Positions 19,749 through 28,345 of a stretch of 64,000 bases of DNA are shown here, piece by piece. The notes beneath the pieces were generated by a model. It was not told where the DNA came from and searched no databases. It was given only the letters and a program-made list of their open reading frames with translations. This DNA is from Geodermatophilus sabuli (GTDB lineage Bacteria; Actinomycetota; Actinomycetes; Mycobacteriales; Geodermatophilaceae). Where the stretch lies: contig NZ_OBDO01000002.1 of NCBI RefSeq assembly GCF_900215145.1, forward strand, positions 124,001 through 188,000, read 5' to 3'. Position 1 is the first letter of the stretch. The number at the start of each line of letters is the position of its first letter. The position numbers and the translations under genes are program-made.

Positions 19749-20510
19749 GTGCAACTGACGCGCGCGGGCATCTCCTCCCGGTGCGGCGGGTCCGGGAACG
19801 ACCTGCTGCTCCTCCTGCACGGGCTGGGCGCCACGGGCGCGGTGTGGAACCGGTTGCTGCCGCTGGTGGAGGCCTCGTGGCCGGGGTCGTGGGCGGTGCC
19901 CGACCTGCGCGGCCACGGCCGGTCGGTGGCCGAGCCGCCCTACGGGTACGCGATGCACGCCGCCGACGTGGCCGGGCTGGCGGTCGAGGCCGGGGCCGCG
20001 CGGGTGACCGTGCTGGGGCACTCCTTCGGCGGCGTCGTCGGGGCGGTGCTGGCCGGTGGGTGGTACGGCGTCGAGGTGACCCGCGTGGTCGCCGTCGGCG
20101 TCAAGATCGACTGGACGGACGACGAGGTGACCCGCGCCCGGTCGCTCGCCGCGCGCCCCCGGCAGGTCTTCCCCACCGCCGCCGAGGCCGCCGACCGGCA
20201 CCTGCGGCTGGCCGGTCTGAGCGGCCTGGTGGCGCCGGACGACCCGGTCGCGCTGGCCGGCGTCCAGGAGGTCGACGGCGGGTTCGCGCCCGCGCTCGAC
20301 CCGCGCGCGTTCGCCGCGGTCGGGCCGCCGGTGGAGACGGTGCTCTCCCGGGCGGTCGCGCCGCTGCGGCTGGCCGCCGGGGCCGCCGACCCGATGGTCG
20401 GGCTCGAGGCGATGCGCCGGGTGGACCCGGACGCGGTGCTCGTCGAGGGCGCCGGCCACAACGCCCACTGGGAGGCCCCCGACGCCGTCTGGTCCCTCCT
20501 CGTCGGTTGA
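19749..20510 (+). CDS. Alpha/beta-hydrolase fold protein
   Basis: 253 residues. The order of the fold is clear: oxyanion-hole strand LLLLLHGLGATGAVW (about residue 20), nucleophile elbow GHSFGG with Ser near residue 92, acid Asp in AAGAADPMVG near 218 and catalytic His in VEGAGHNAHWE near 240. The substrate cannot be read from the sequence; short esters or a lactone are typical. It starts 21 bases after purC but has its own TACGGT box, so it may be transcribed separately. The first pair of GATC-type palindromes lies just beyond its stop. Confidence 0.85.
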   Translation: MQLTRAGISSRCGGSGNDLLLLLHGLGATGAVWNRLLPLVEASWPGSWAVPDLRGHGRSVAEPPYGYAMHAADVAGLAVEAGAARVTVLGHSFGGVVGAVLAGGWYGVEVTRVVAVGVKIDWTDDEVTRARSLAARPRQVFPTAAEAADRHLRLAGLSGLVAPDDPVALAGVQEVDGGFAPALDPRAFAAVGPPVETVLSRAVAPLRLAAGAADPMVGLEAMRRVDPDAVLVEGAGHNAHWEAPDAVWSLLVG

Positions 20511-20529
20511 CGCGGCTGCCCCTCGTCCC

Positions 20530-20550
20530 GCCGAGATCGCCGGTCTCGGC
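20530..20550. repeat. Palindrome P1 (pair left of the DUF559 gene)
   Basis: GCCGAGATCGCCGGTCTCGGC, arms CCGAGA / TCTCGG. Member of a four-copy family in this window (also 20570-20590, 21525-21542, 21560-21586). Confidence 0.85.
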
Positions 20551-20569
20551 ACCTCTCGCCGTCGATGCC

Positions 20570-20590
20570 GCCGAGATCGCCGATCTCGGC
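20570..20590. repeat. Palindrome P2 (pair left of the DUF559 gene)
   Basis: Arms GCCGAGATCG / CGATCTCGGC around a single central C, 40 bases centre to centre from P1. Confidence 0.85.
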
Positions 20591-20645
20591 AAGAGCCTGT
20601 GGACGACGGCAGCGAGGGGATGCCGATTGCGGCAGCCTCCCCGCG

Positions 20646-21524
20646 GTGCCCAGCCGTCGCCCGCGATCCCGGCTCACCGGTCCCGCCACCCGTGCCCTCG
20701 CCCGCTCCGCGGGGATCTCCGACCGGGGGCTCCGGCACCCCGCCGTCGCACGGCTGTCGCGCGACACCTACCTGCCCCGGGCTCTGACAGGTGACCGGGA
20801 GGCCCGGCTCGCCGCGGTGCTGCTGACCGCGCCGCCCGGTGCCGTCCTCAGCCACCTGACCGCGGCGGACCTGTGGGGCGTCCAGGTCCCGCTGAGGGAC
20901 CGGGCCGACGTGCGCACGCACCTCATCGTGCCCGGGGGGTCATCGGCCGGCAGCCGGCGCGACCGCCAGGTGCACCGCACACCGCTCACCGAGGACGAGA
21001 CGACCCGCGTGTCCCGGCTGCCCGTGACCACCCCGGCGCGCACGTGGCGCGACCTGGCCGGCGTGCTGCCGCCCGAGGCGCTGCTCGCCGTCACCGACCA
21101 GTTGCTGGACGGGCGGTGTTCCCGCGCCGACCTCGCGCACCAGCTGGCTCGGCGTCCCACCGGCCGGGGCTGCGGGCGGGCGCGCGACGTGCTGCCGGTG
21201 GGCGATCCACGGGCCGAGTCGCCGATGGAGTCGGTGCTCCGGTGGCTGGTCCACGCGGCCGGCCTGCCGGCGCCCGTGCTGCAGTACGTCGTCCGCGACG
21301 CCTCCGGCACGGCATTGGGGCGCGCCGACCTGGCGTGGCCGGAGCGCAGGGTCCTCGTGGAGTTCGACGGCGACGTCCACCGCGAACGCGACGTGTTCGT
21401 CAACGACCTGCGCCGCCAGAACAGGCTCGTCGCGGCGGGATGGACGGTCCTGCGGTTCACGTCGGCCGACGTCCTGGGCCGGGCGGACGAGGTGGTCGCC
21501 GAGATCAGGCGGGCCCTGCGCTGA
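20646..21524 (+). CDS. AbiEi-like N-terminus fused to DUF559 (Vsr-like) nuclease-type domain
   Basis: About 292 residues. The N-terminal ~150 residues resemble the winged-helix/AbiEi antitoxin-type region that often precedes DUF559 (VARLSRDTYLPRAL, AVLSHLTAADLWGV, VHRTPLTEDETTRVSRLPVTTPARTWRDLA). The C-terminal ~95 residues are DUF559, a relative of the very-short-patch-repair/PD-(D/E)xK endonuclease fold: SPMESVLRWLVHAAGLPAP, GRADLAWPERRVLVEFDGDVH (candidate metal residues Asp228, Glu239, Asp241) and LVAAGWTVLRFTSADV. Nuclease activity is inferred, not shown. GTG 20646 is chosen; an ATG at 20565 would place palindrome P2 inside the coding region. Paired palindromes bracket the gene on both sides, and it interrupts the purine cluster. 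Confidence 0.75.
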   Translation: MPSRRPRSRLTGPATRALARSAGISDRGLRHPAVARLSRDTYLPRALTGDREARLAAVLLTAPPGAVLSHLTAADLWGVQVPLRDRADVRTHLIVPGGSSAGSRRDRQVHRTPLTEDETTRVSRLPVTTPARTWRDLAGVLPPEALLAVTDQLLDGRCSRADLAHQLARRPTGRGCGRARDVLPVGDPRAESPMESVLRWLVHAAGLPAPVLQYVVRDASGTALGRADLAWPERRVLVEFDGDVHRERDVFVNDLRRQNRLVAAGWTVLRFTSADVLGRADEVVAEIRRALR

Positions 21525-21542
21525 CGAGATCGGCGGTCTCGG
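21525..21542. repeat. Palindrome P3 (pair right of the DUF559 gene)
   Basis: CGAGATCGGCGGTCTCGG immediately after the DUF559 stop codon; imperfect member of the family with arms CGAGA / TCTCG. Confidence 0.8.
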
Positions 21543-21559
21543 CGCCATGGTGTGCTGAT

Positions 21560-21586
21560 CCCGCCGAGATCGCCGATCTCGGCGGG
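21560..21586. repeat. Palindrome P4 (pair right of the DUF559 gene)
   Basis: Perfect 13-bp arms (CCCGCCGAGATCG / CGATCTCGGCGGG) around one C, 39 bases centre to centre from P3, nearly the same spacing as P1-P2. Confidence 0.85.
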
Positions 21587-21666
21587 AGTCCGGGGAGCCG
21601 GCGAGGGACAGCGCGCGGGGAGAGCAGCATCACCCGCACCCCGGCCGGTGGGCCGCGTCACCCCGG

Positions 21667-21672
21667 TACGCT
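21667..21672 (+). promoter_or_regulatory. -10 box of the purSQL operon (leaderless pattern)
   Basis: TACGCT, 7 bases before GTG 21680; would drive purS-purQ-purL and the sterol-carrier-like gene. Confidence 0.6.
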
Positions 21673-21679
21673 CGACCGC

Positions 21680-21919
21680 GTGCCCCAGGTGGTCGTCGAC
21701 GTCGTGTTGAAGCCGGAGATCTCCGACCCCCAGGGTCAGGCGGTGCTGGGAGCGCTGGGCCGGCTCGGCCACGACAGCATCCGCAGCGTCCGCCAGGGCA
21801 AGCACTTCGTGCTCGAGGTCGACGGGACGCCGGACGAGGCGGAGCTGAAGCAGATCGCCGAGACACTGCTGGCCAACCCCGTCATCGAGGACGTCGAGCT
21901 GCACCTCCCGACCGACTGA
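21680..21919 (+). CDS. purS: FGAM synthase small subunit PurS
   Basis: 79 residues, the standard length. Starts [19 protein letters not shown] and contains [24 protein letters not shown], both diagnostic. PurS bridges PurQ (glutaminase) and PurL (synthetase) in the three-subunit formylglycinamidine ribonucleotide synthase of Gram-positives, which converts FGAR to FGAM, step 4 of IMP synthesis. GTG 21680 sits 7 bases after TACGCT. purQ starts 12 bases after the stop. Confidence 0.96.
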   Translation: MPQVVVDVVLKPEISDPQGQAVLGALGRLGHDSIRSVRQGKHFVLEVDGTPDEAELKQIAETLLANPVIEDVELHLPTD

Positions 21920-21930
21920 ACGGAACCGCT

Positions 21931-22602
21931 GTGCGCATCGGTGTCATCACCTTCCCGGGCTCCCTGGACGACGTCGACGCCGTGCGCGCGGTGCGGCTGG
22001 CCGGCGCGGAGTCGGTGCCGCTCTGGCACGCCGAGCACGACCTCGAGGGCGTCGACGCCGTCGTCCTCCCCGGGGGCTTCTCCTACGGCGACTACCTGCG
22101 CGCGGGCGCGATCGCGGCGCGGGCGCCGATCATGCAGGACGTCGTCGACCGGGCCCGCCAGGGCATGCCGGTGCTCGGCATCTGCAACGGCTTCCAGGTG
22201 CTCTGCGAGGCCGGCCTGCTGCCCGGCGCGCTCACCCGCAACGGACACCTGCACTTCCGCAACCGCGACCAGGCGCTGCGCATCGAGCGCGCCGACACCG
22301 CGTGGACGCACGACTACGCGACCGGCCAGCGGATCGTCGTCCCGGTGAAGAACGGTGAGGGCCGCTACGTCGCCGCGCCCGCCGACCTCGACCGCATCGA
22401 GGGCGAGGGCCGGGTCGTCGTCCGGTACGTCGACGGCAACCCGAACGGCTCGATGCGCGACATCGCCGGGGTGACCAGCGAGGACGGCCGCGTCGTCGGC
22501 CTCATGCCCCACCCGGAGCACGCGGTCGAGGACCTCACCGGCCCGAGCACCGACGGGCTCGGCTTCTTCACCAGCGTCGTGACGGCGATGGTGGCGGCGT
22601 GA
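21931..22602 (+). CDS. purQ: FGAM synthase glutaminase subunit PurQ
   Basis: 223 residues, class I glutamine amidotransferase. Begins [39 protein letters not shown] is the oxyanion region; the nucleophile Cys is in [17 protein letters not shown] near residue 88, and the His/Glu partners are in [11 protein letters not shown] near 194. It supplies ammonia to PurL. The last four bases (GTGA) overlap the purL start, so purQ and purL are translationally coupled. Confidence 0.96.
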   Translation: MRIGVITFPGSLDDVDAVRAVRLAGAESVPLWHAEHDLEGVDAVVLPGGFSYGDYLRAGAIAARAPIMQDVVDRARQGMPVLGICNGFQVLCEAGLLPGALTRNGHLHFRNRDQALRIERADTAWTHDYATGQRIVVPVKNGEGRYVAAPADLDRIEGEGRVVVRYVDGNPNGSMRDIAGVTSEDGRVVGLMPHPEHAVEDLTGPSTDGLGFFTSVVTAMVAA

Positions 22603-24947
22603 GCACCGACAGCGCGACGCAGGGCCTCTCCGACCTCGACACCGGGCCCGGCCGGCTCAGCCACCGGCTCGACACCGTCGAGCTCGCCGCGAGCACCCCG
22701 GACGACGAGCAGCCGTTCGCCGAGCTCGGGCTCGAGGCCGACGAGTACGCCCGCATCAGGGACATCCTCGGCCGCCGCCCCACCACCGCCGAGCTGGCGA
22801 TGTACAGCGTCATGTGGAGCGAGCACTGCTCCTACAAGTCCAGCAAGGTGCACCTGCGCCGCTTCGGCGACCTGCCGCCGAGTGACGCGCTGCTGGTCGG
22901 CATCGGCGAGAACGCCGGCGTCGTCGACGTGGGCGACGGCTACGCGGTCACCTTCAAGGTCGAGTCGCACAACCACCCGAGCTACGTGGAGCCCTACCAG
23001 GGCGCGGCCACCGGGGTCGGTGGCATCGTCCGCGACATCCTGACCATGGGCGCCCGCCCGGTCGCGGTCATGGACTCGCTCCGCTTCGGCCGCGCCGACG
23101 CCCCCGACACCGCCCGCGTGCTGCCCGGCGTCGTCGCCGGCGTGGGCGGCTACGGCAACTGCCTGGGCCTGCCCAACATCGGCGGCGAGCTGCTGTTCGA
23201 CGACTGCTACGTGGGCAACCCGCTGGTCAACGCGCTGTGCGTCGGCGTCATGAGGCACGAGGACGTCCGGCTGGCCAAGGCCGAGGGCGTCGGCAACAAG
23301 GTCATCCTGTTCGGGGCACGCACGGGCGGGGACGGCATCGGCGGCGTGAGCGTCCTGGCGTCGGAGACCTTCGACGCCGAGGGCCCGGCCAAGCGGCCCA
23401 GCGTGCAGGTCGGTGACCCGTTCACCGAGAAGCTGCTCATCGAGGCGTGCCTGGAGATCTTCGCCGCGGACCTCGTCACCGGCATCCAGGACCTCGGCGG
23501 CGCCGGCCTGTCCTGCGCCACGAGCGAGCTGGCCAGCGCCGGCACCGGCGGCATGCACGTCGACCTGGACACCGTGCCGCTGCGCGACTCCACGCTCACC
23601 CCGGCCGAGATCCTGATGAGCGAGTCGCAGGAGCGCATGTGCGCGATCGTCGAGCCGGACAAGGTCGACGCCTTCCTCGCCGTCTGCCGCAAGTGGGACG
23701 TGCTGGCCACCGTCATCGGTGAGGTCACCGACGGCGACCGGCTCACCGTCGACTGGCACGGCGAGCGCATCGTCGACGTCCCGCCGCGGACCGTCGCCCA
23801 CGAGGGCCCGGTCTACGAGCGGCCGATGGCCCGCCCGGCCGACCTCGACGCCCTGCAGGCCGACGACCCGGCCGCGCTGCCGCGCCCGCAGACGCCCGAG
23901 GAGCTCACCGCCCACTGGCTGGCCGTCGTCGCCAGCCCGGACGGCGCGGACAAGTCCTGGGTCACCGAGCAGTACGACCGCTACGTGCGTGGCAACACCG
24001 TGCTGGCCCAGCCCGACGACGCCGGCGTGGTCCGCATCGACGAGCAGACCCACCGCGGCATCGCGCTCGCCCTGGACGGCAACGGCCGCTACGCCCGGCT
24101 GGACCCGTACACCGGGGCGCAGCTCAACCTCGCCGAGGCCTACCGCAACGTCGCCGTCTCCGGCGCGCGCCCGCTGGCGGTCACCAACTGCCTGAACTTC
24201 GGCTCCCCGGAGGAGCCGGAGGTCATGTGGCAGTTCGCCGAGACCGTCCGCGGCCTGGCCGACGCCTGCCGCACCCTCGGCCTGCCGGTCACCGGCGGCA
24301 ACGTGAGCCTCTACAACCAGACCGGCGACGTCCCGATCAACCCGACCCCGGTCATCGGCGTCCTCGGGGTGCACGAGGACGTCCGGCGCCGGGTGCCCAC
24401 CGGCTGGCGGACGGCGGGGGAGACGGTGCTCCTGCTCGGCGAGACGAAGCCGGAGTTCGGCGGGTCCGCGTGGGCGTCGGTCGTGCACGGCCACCTCGGC
24501 GGCCGCCCGCCGGCGGTCGACCTCGAGGCCGAGCGCGCCCTCGGTGAGCTGCTCGCCGCCCTGTCCCGCCAGGGCCTGGTCGGCTCCGCGCACGACCTCG
24601 CCGACGGCGGCCTCGCGCAGGCGCTGGCCGAGTCGGCGCTGCGGTACGGCGTCGGCGCCCGGCTGGGCCTGTCCGGGGACCCTTTCCCCGCGCTGTTCAG
24701 CGAGTCCGCCGCGCGCGCCGTCGTCACCACGTCGGACCCCGAGGCGGTGCGGACCGCCGCCGAGGCGGCCGGTGTCACCGTCACCGAGCTCGGGACGACG
24801 GGCGGCGACGTGCTCGCGGTCGAGGGCGTGGGCGAGCTGCCGCTGGCCGGGCTGCGCGCCGCGTGGAGCGCCACCCTGCCCGCGCTGTTCGGGTCGCCCG
24901 AGGCCACGGTGGGCAGGGTGCCGGCGGGGACCGTCCCCACGAGCTGA
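22599..24947 (+). CDS. purL: FGAM synthase large subunit PurL
   Basis: 782 residues, the small form of PurL that lacks the fused glutaminase and PurS-like domain, consistent with separate purS and purQ upstream. AIR-synthase-type ATP motifs are visible: [18 protein letters not shown] near residue 68, [21 protein letters not shown] near 127 (catalytic His), [14 protein letters not shown] and the second-half counterpart [22 protein letters not shown] serine-acidic N-terminal 45-residue extension precedes the core. GTG 22599 overlaps purQ; the next gene begins within the TGA (TGATG). Confidence 0.96.
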   Translation: MSTDSATQGLSDLDTGPGRLSHRLDTVELAASTPDDEQPFAELGLEADEYARIRDILGRRPTTAELAMYSVMWSEHCSYKSSKVHLRRFGDLPPSDALLVGIGENAGVVDVGDGYAVTFKVESHNHPSYVEPYQGAATGVGGIVRDILTMGARPVAVMDSLRFGRADAPDTARVLPGVVAGVGGYGNCLGLPNIGGELLFDDCYVGNPLVNALCVGVMRHEDVRLAKAEGVGNKVILFGARTGGDGIGGVSVLASETFDAEGPAKRPSVQVGDPFTEKLLIEACLEIFAADLVTGIQDLGGAGLSCATSELASAGTGGMHVDLDTVPLRDSTLTPAEILMSESQERMCAIVEPDKVDAFLAVCRKWDVLATVIGEVTDGDRLTVDWHGERIVDVPPRTVAHEGPVYERPMARPADLDALQADDPAALPRPQTPEELTAHWLAVVASPDGADKSWVTEQYDRYVRGNTVLAQPDDAGVVRIDEQTHRGIALALDGNGRYARLDPYTGAQLNLAEAYRNVAVSGARPLAVTNCLNFGSPEEPEVMWQFAETVRGLADACRTLGLPVTGGNVSLYNQTGDVPINPTPVIGVLGVHEDVRRRVPTGWRTAGETVLLLGETKPEFGGSAWASVVHGHLGGRPPAVDLEAERALGELLAALSRQGLVGSAHDLADGGLAQALAESALRYGVGARLGLSGDPFPALFSESAARAVVTTSDPEAVRTAAEAAGVTVTELGTTGGDVLAVEGVGELPLAGLRAAWSATLPALFGSPEATVGRVPAGTVPTS

Positions 24948-25324
24948 TGCCCGGCCCCATCCCCGCCGAGGAGCTGCGGGCGGCGCTGGCGCCCACGCTG
25001 GCCTGGCTGGCGGGGGAGGCCGAGCAGCCGCCCCGGTCGGTGGTGGGCGTCGCGGTGAAGACCAGCGCCCGCTGGCTGGCCCAGCAGGTGCCCGGGCGTT
25101 CGGTGGAGCTCCGGGTGCCCCCGCACGTCGCCGTCCAGTGCGTGCCCGGGCCGCGGCACACCCGTGGCACCCCGCCCAACGTGGTCGAGACCGACGCGGC
25201 CACCTGGCTGCGGCTGGCCAGTGGCCGGCTCGACTGGGCGACCGCCGTCGCCGACGGGCTGCTCACCGCCAGCGGCAACCGCGCCGACCTCTCCGACCAC
25301 CTGCCCCTGCCACCCCTCCAGTGA
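24947..25324 (+). CDS. Sterol-carrier-family (SCP2-like) protein
   Basis: 125 residues. Matches the small actinobacterial sterol carrier family proteins often found next to purL/pur[22 protein letters not shown] at the start, [32 protein letters not shown] in the middle and the conserved [24 protein letters not shown] at the end. SCP2 folds have a hydrophobic pocket; the ligand and the reason for linkage with purine genes are unknown. The ATG overlaps the purL stop by one base (TGATG), so it is the last gene of purSQL. Two strong hairpins follow. Confidence 0.8.
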   Translation: MPGPIPAEELRAALAPTLAWLAGEAEQPPRSVVGVAVKTSARWLAQQVPGRSVELRVPPHVAVQCVPGPRHTRGTPPNVVETDAATWLRLASGRLDWATAVADGLLTASGNRADLSDHLPLPPLQ

Positions 25325-25330
25325 CCGTGT

Positions 25331-25360
25331 CAGGGGCAGAAGTGGCCATTTCTGCCCCTG
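25331..25360. terminator. 30-bp near-perfect palindrome ending the purSQL operon
   Basis: Arms CAGGGGCAGAA / TTCTGCCCCTG with the inner bases GTGGCCAT, so only one pair (G-T) interrupts a full 30-bp palindrome. Seven bases after the stop of the sterol-carrier-like gene; likely terminator, though the symmetry also resembles the repeat families at 2318 and 20530. Confidence 0.7.
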
Positions 25361-25365
25361 GACGG

Positions 25366-25405
25366 CGAACGGCGGGCGCCCCCGCGTGGAGGCACCCGCC
25401 GTTCG
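25366..25405 (-). terminator. Terminator hairpin of the MFS permease operon
   Basis: CGAACGGCGGGCGCC / GGCACCCGCCGTTCG, a 15-bp stem with one wobble or mismatch and a 10-base loop, 15 bases beyond the stop of the minus-strand small subunit gene. Confidence 0.7.
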
Positions 25406-25420
25406 GTGTGGTCGTCCGGT

Positions 25421-25561
25421 TCAACCGGTGAAGAGGCTGGCCGCCGTCTTGACCGTCTGGAACAGCCCGTAGGCCAGCGGGACGCCGACGAGGGCCCAGG
25501 CGAAGGCGATGAGCCCCGCCGGGGTGTGGGTGGGCTGCTGGTCGCGTGCGGGGGAACTCAT
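25421..25561 (-). CDS. MFS transporter small subunit (46 aa)
   Basis: 46 residues: a polar start MSSPARDQQPTHTPAG, then one membrane helix LIAFAWALVGVPLAYGLFQTV and the tail KTAASLFTG. Such single-helix proteins are encoded directly after OFA-type MFS permeases and are annotated as their small subunit. The ATG overlaps the permease stop (ATGA at 25558-25561), so it is translationally coupled. A 15-bp hairpin follows. The role (stability or assembly of the permease) is inferred from position. Confidence 0.8.
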   Translation of the reverse strand: MSSPARDQQPTHTPAGLIAFAWALVGVPLAYGLFQTVKTAASLFTG

Positions 25562-26976
25562 CGGGTGGCACTCCGTTCGTGGTCGGCGCGGGCGGTGGCG
25601 GGGGTGGTGGCCTTCGGCTCGTGCCACTTGCTGGCGACCGGCCGGACCAGCAGGTTCGCGATGAACCCGACCGCGAGCAGGCCGACCATGATGAACAGCG
25701 CGGGCCGGTAGTTGGCCGCGACCAGCTCGCCGGGGGTGCCCTGGGTGTCCAGCACGCTGTTGATGATCAGCGGCCCCGCGATACCGGCGGCCGACCACGC
25801 GGTCAGCAGCCGGCCGTGGATGGCGCCGACCTGGAAGGTGCCGAACAGGTCACGCAGGTAGGCCGGGATGGTGGCGAACCCGCCTCCGTAGAACGAGATG
25901 ATGATCGCGGCCAGGATGACGAACACCCAGGTGGCGCTGCTGCCGACGGTCGCCAGCAGGACGTAGAGCACCAGCCCGCCACCCAGGTAGACCATGTAGA
26001 TCGGCTTGCGGCCGATGAAGTCCGACGTCGTCGACCAGGCGAACCGGCCGCCCATGTTGAACAACGACAGCAGGCCCACGAAGCCGGTGGCGGCCGCACC
26101 CGCGACGAGGGAGCTGCCGTCCTGCCGGAAGAAGTCCTGGATCATCGGGCTGGCCTGCTCCAGGATCCCGATGCCCGCGGTGACGTTGCAGAACAGGACG
26201 ATCCACAGCAGCCAGAACTGCGGCGTCCTGATCGCGTTGCCGGCCGACACGCTCTCGGTGGTGACCAGCGCCTTCTGCTTCACCGACGCCGGGTCGAAGC
26301 CCGCAGGGCGCCAGTCGTCGGCCGGCACCCGGACGATGAACGCGCCGAACATCATGTAGACCAGGTAGACGGCGGCCAGGGTGAAGAAGAGGGCCGAGAC
26401 CGCACCGCCGGTGGGCACGGACGTCGGGTCGGCACTGTCGTAGCTCGGGTCGTAGAACCCCATGAGCTGGCGGGAGAGCGGTGAGGCGATCAGCGCACCG
26501 CCGCCGAAGCCCATGATCGCCATGCCGGTGGCCAGGCCGGGCCGGTCGGGGAACCACTTGATCAGCGTGGAGACCGGGGAGATGTAACCGATGCCCAGGC
26601 CGATGCCGCCGAGGACGCCGTAGCCGAAGTACAGCAGCCACAACTGCTGGGTCTCGATGCCCAGCCCGCCGACGAGGAAGCCGGTCACCCAGAAGCAGGC
26701 GGAGGTGAACATCGCCGCGCGCGGGCCGTTGCGGTCCACCCACGTGCCGAAGAGCGCGGCGGAGACGCCGAGCATGACGATGGCGATCGAGAAGATGATG
26801 CCGATCGCGGTCAGGCTCGCGTCGAAGTGCTCCACCAGCGCCGTCTTGTAGACGCTGGTCGCGTAGGCCTGGCCGATGCACAGGTGCACGGCCAGTGCGG
26901 CCGGCGGGATCAGCCACCGGTTGAACCCGGGTCGGGCCACGATGCGCTCGCGCGCCAGGAAACTCGGTACTGCCAC
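25558..26976 (-). CDS. OFA-family (oxalate/formate antiporter-like) MFS permease
   Basis: 472 residues with 12 predicted membrane helices. OFA-family features: the N-terminal FNRWLIPPAALAVHLCIGQAYATSVYK, the loop 2-3 motif GTWVDRNGPR, GIGYISPVSTLIKWFPDRPGLATGMAIMGFGGGA, and NMGGRFAWSTTSDFIGRKPIY between helices 8 and 9. OFA carriers exchange or move small carboxylates such as oxalate, formate or pyruvate. It is divergent from the mycothiol formaldehyde dehydrogenase (208-base gap) whose pathway ends in formate, so formate movement is a sensible but unproven guess. Confidence 0.85.
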   Translation of the reverse strand: MAVPSFLARERIVARPGFNRWLIPPAALAVHLCIGQAYATSVYKTALVEHFDASLTAIGIIFSIAIVMLGVSAALFGTWVDRNGPRAAMFTSACFWVTGFLVGGLGIETQQLWLLYFGYGVLGGIGLGIGYISPVSTLIKWFPDRPGLATGMAIMGFGGGALIASPLSRQLMGFYDPSYDSADPTSVPTGGAVSALFFTLAAVYLVYMMFGAFIVRVPADDWRPAGFDPASVKQKALVTTESVSAGNAIRTPQFWLLWIVLFCNVTAGIGILEQASPMIQDFFRQDGSSLVAGAAATGFVGLLSLFNMGGRFAWSTTSDFIGRKPIYMVYLGGGLVLYVLLATVGSSATWVFVILAAIIISFYGGGFATIPAYLRDLFGTFQVGAIHGRLLTAWSAAGIAGPLIINSVLDTQGTPGELVAANYRPALFIMVGLLAVGFIANLLVRPVASKWHEPKATTPATARADHERSATR

Positions 26977-27098
26977 GGACGGACCTCCGGTCGAGGGGTG
27001 GCCCCGGCTGCACCGGGGTGCGTCACGGGCTCACGCCCACGAAGCCCCGGGGACGTTACGACGGGCCCGGACCTGCCGCGCGGCGACCGTGACCGTTC

Positions 27099-27114
27099 CG
27101 TTGCGAACTCAACG
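27099..27114. promoter_or_regulatory. Inverted repeat in the divergent OFA/formaldehyde dehydrogenase control region
   Basis: CGTTGCGAACTCAACG: arms CGTTG / CAACG around CGAACT, flanked by two CGACCGT words (27085-27091 and 27113-27119). A possible operator; no known regulator site is recognised. Confidence 0.35.
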
Positions 27115-27171
27115 ACCGTGGCGGTGCTTCCGCATGCCGGGAGCGGCCGTGGCGGCGTCCGGGGCCCGATC

Positions 27172-27177
27172 TAGGCT
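27172..27177 (+). promoter_or_regulatory. -10 box of the formaldehyde dehydrogenase gene (leaderless pattern)
   Basis: TAGGCT, 6 bases before ATG 27184. Confidence 0.55.
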
Positions 27178-27183
27178 GCCCGC

Positions 27184-28272
27184 ATGGCCTATGAGGTGAA
27201 GGGCGTCGTCGCCCGCAGCAAGGGTGCTCCGGTCACCGTCGAGACGATCATCGTCCCCGACCCCGGCCCGGGTGAGGCCGTCGTGGACATCCAGGCGTGC
27301 GGGGTCTGCCACACCGACCTGCACTACCGCGAGGGCGGGATCAACGACGAGTTCCCGTTCCTGCTGGGCCACGAGGCCGCCGGCGTCGTCTCCGCCGTCG
27401 GTGCGGGCGTCACCAACGTCGCCGTCGGCGACTACGTGGTCCTCAACTGGCGCGCGGTGTGCGGGGAGTGCCGTGCCTGCCGCAAGGGCGCGCTGCAGTA
27501 CTGCTTCAACACCCACAACGCCAGCCAGAAGATGACCCTGGCCGACGGCACCGAGCTGTCCCCGGCGCTGGGCATCGGCGCGTTCGTGGAGAAGACGCTG
27601 GTCCACTCCGGCCAGTGCACCAAGGTCGACCCGGCCGCCCCGCCGACCGCCGCCGGGCTGCTGGGATGCGGCGTGATGGCCGGCGTGGGTGCGGCCATCA
27701 ACACCGGGGCGGTCCAGCGCGGCGAGTCCGTGGCCGTCTTCGGCTGCGGCGGCGTCGGGGACGCCGCGATCGCCGGGGCGAAGCTGGCCGGCGCGACGAC
27801 GATCATCGCCGTCGACATCGACGACCGGAAGCTGGAGTGGGCCAAGAAGTTCGGTGCCACCCACACGGTCAACAGCAAGAACACCGACGCGGTGGAGGCC
27901 ATCAAGGGCCACACCGGCGGCTTCGGCGTGGACGTCGCGATCGACGCCGTCGGCCACCCGGCCGTGTTCGAGCAGGCGTTCTACGCCCGCGACCTGGCCG
28001 GCCGTGTGGTGCTGGTCGGGGTCCCGACGCCGGACATGACGATCGAACTGCCGCTGATCGAGGTCTTCGGCCGCGGTGGCGCGACGAAGTCCTCCTGGTA
28101 CGGCGACTGCCTGCCCAGCCGCGACTTCCCGATGCTCATCGACCTGTACCTGCAGGGCCGCTTCCCGCTCGACGACTTCGTCTCCGAGACGATCGGCATC
28201 GACGACGTCGACGCCGCCTTCGAGAAGATGCACCACGGCGAGGTGCTGCGTTCGGTGGTCGTCTTCAAGTGA
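27184..28272 (+). CDS. S-(hydroxymethyl)mycothiol dehydrogenase (mycothiol-dependent formaldehyde dehydrogenase)
   Basis: 362 residues, zinc-dependent class III-like alcohol dehydrogenase. Catalytic zinc ligands lie in [15 protein letters not shown] (Cys near 38) and LGHEAAGVV; the structural zinc lobe is [15 protein letters not shown]; the NAD motif is [19 protein letters not shown] near 180. [14 protein letters not shown] and [14 protein letters not shown] match the mycothiol-specific subfamily rather than glutathione-dependent FrmA. It oxidises the formaldehyde-mycothiol adduct to S-formylmycothiol. The next gene, an MBL hydrolase, lies 73 bases on and is joined by the intergenic element copy 3. 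Confidence 0.9.
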   Translation: MAYEVKGVVARSKGAPVTVETIIVPDPGPGEAVVDIQACGVCHTDLHYREGGINDEFPFLLGHEAAGVVSAVGAGVTNVAVGDYVVLNWRAVCGECRACRKGALQYCFNTHNASQKMTLADGTELSPALGIGAFVEKTLVHSGQCTKVDPAAPPTAAGLLGCGVMAGVGAAINTGAVQRGESVAVFGCGGVGDAAIAGAKLAGATTIIAVDIDDRKLEWAKKFGATHTVNSKNTDAVEAIKGHTGGFGVDVAIDAVGHPAVFEQAFYARDLAGRVVLVGVPTPDMTIELPLIEVFGRGGATKSSWYGDCLPSRDFPMLIDLYLQGRFPLDDFVSETIGIDDVDAAFEKMHHGEVLRSVVVFK

Positions 28273-28288
28273 CCGCGAAGACGACGGG

Positions 28289-28330
28289 CGAGCGAGCATC
28301 GCAGCGAGGAACGAGCGAGGAGCGGAACGA
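28289..28330 (+). repeat. Intergenic GAGCGAGGAGCGG element (copy 3)
   Basis: Shares GAGCATCGCAGCGAG and CGAGCGAGGAGCGGA with 18801-18846, again between two co-directional genes of one pathway. Confidence 0.6.
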
Positions 28331-28345
28331 GTCCGGAGTCGAGTC

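Noticed and set aside
20530-21586. CRISPR array
   Set aside because: The repeats are palindromes in two pairs around a gene with no spacer series and no cas genes.
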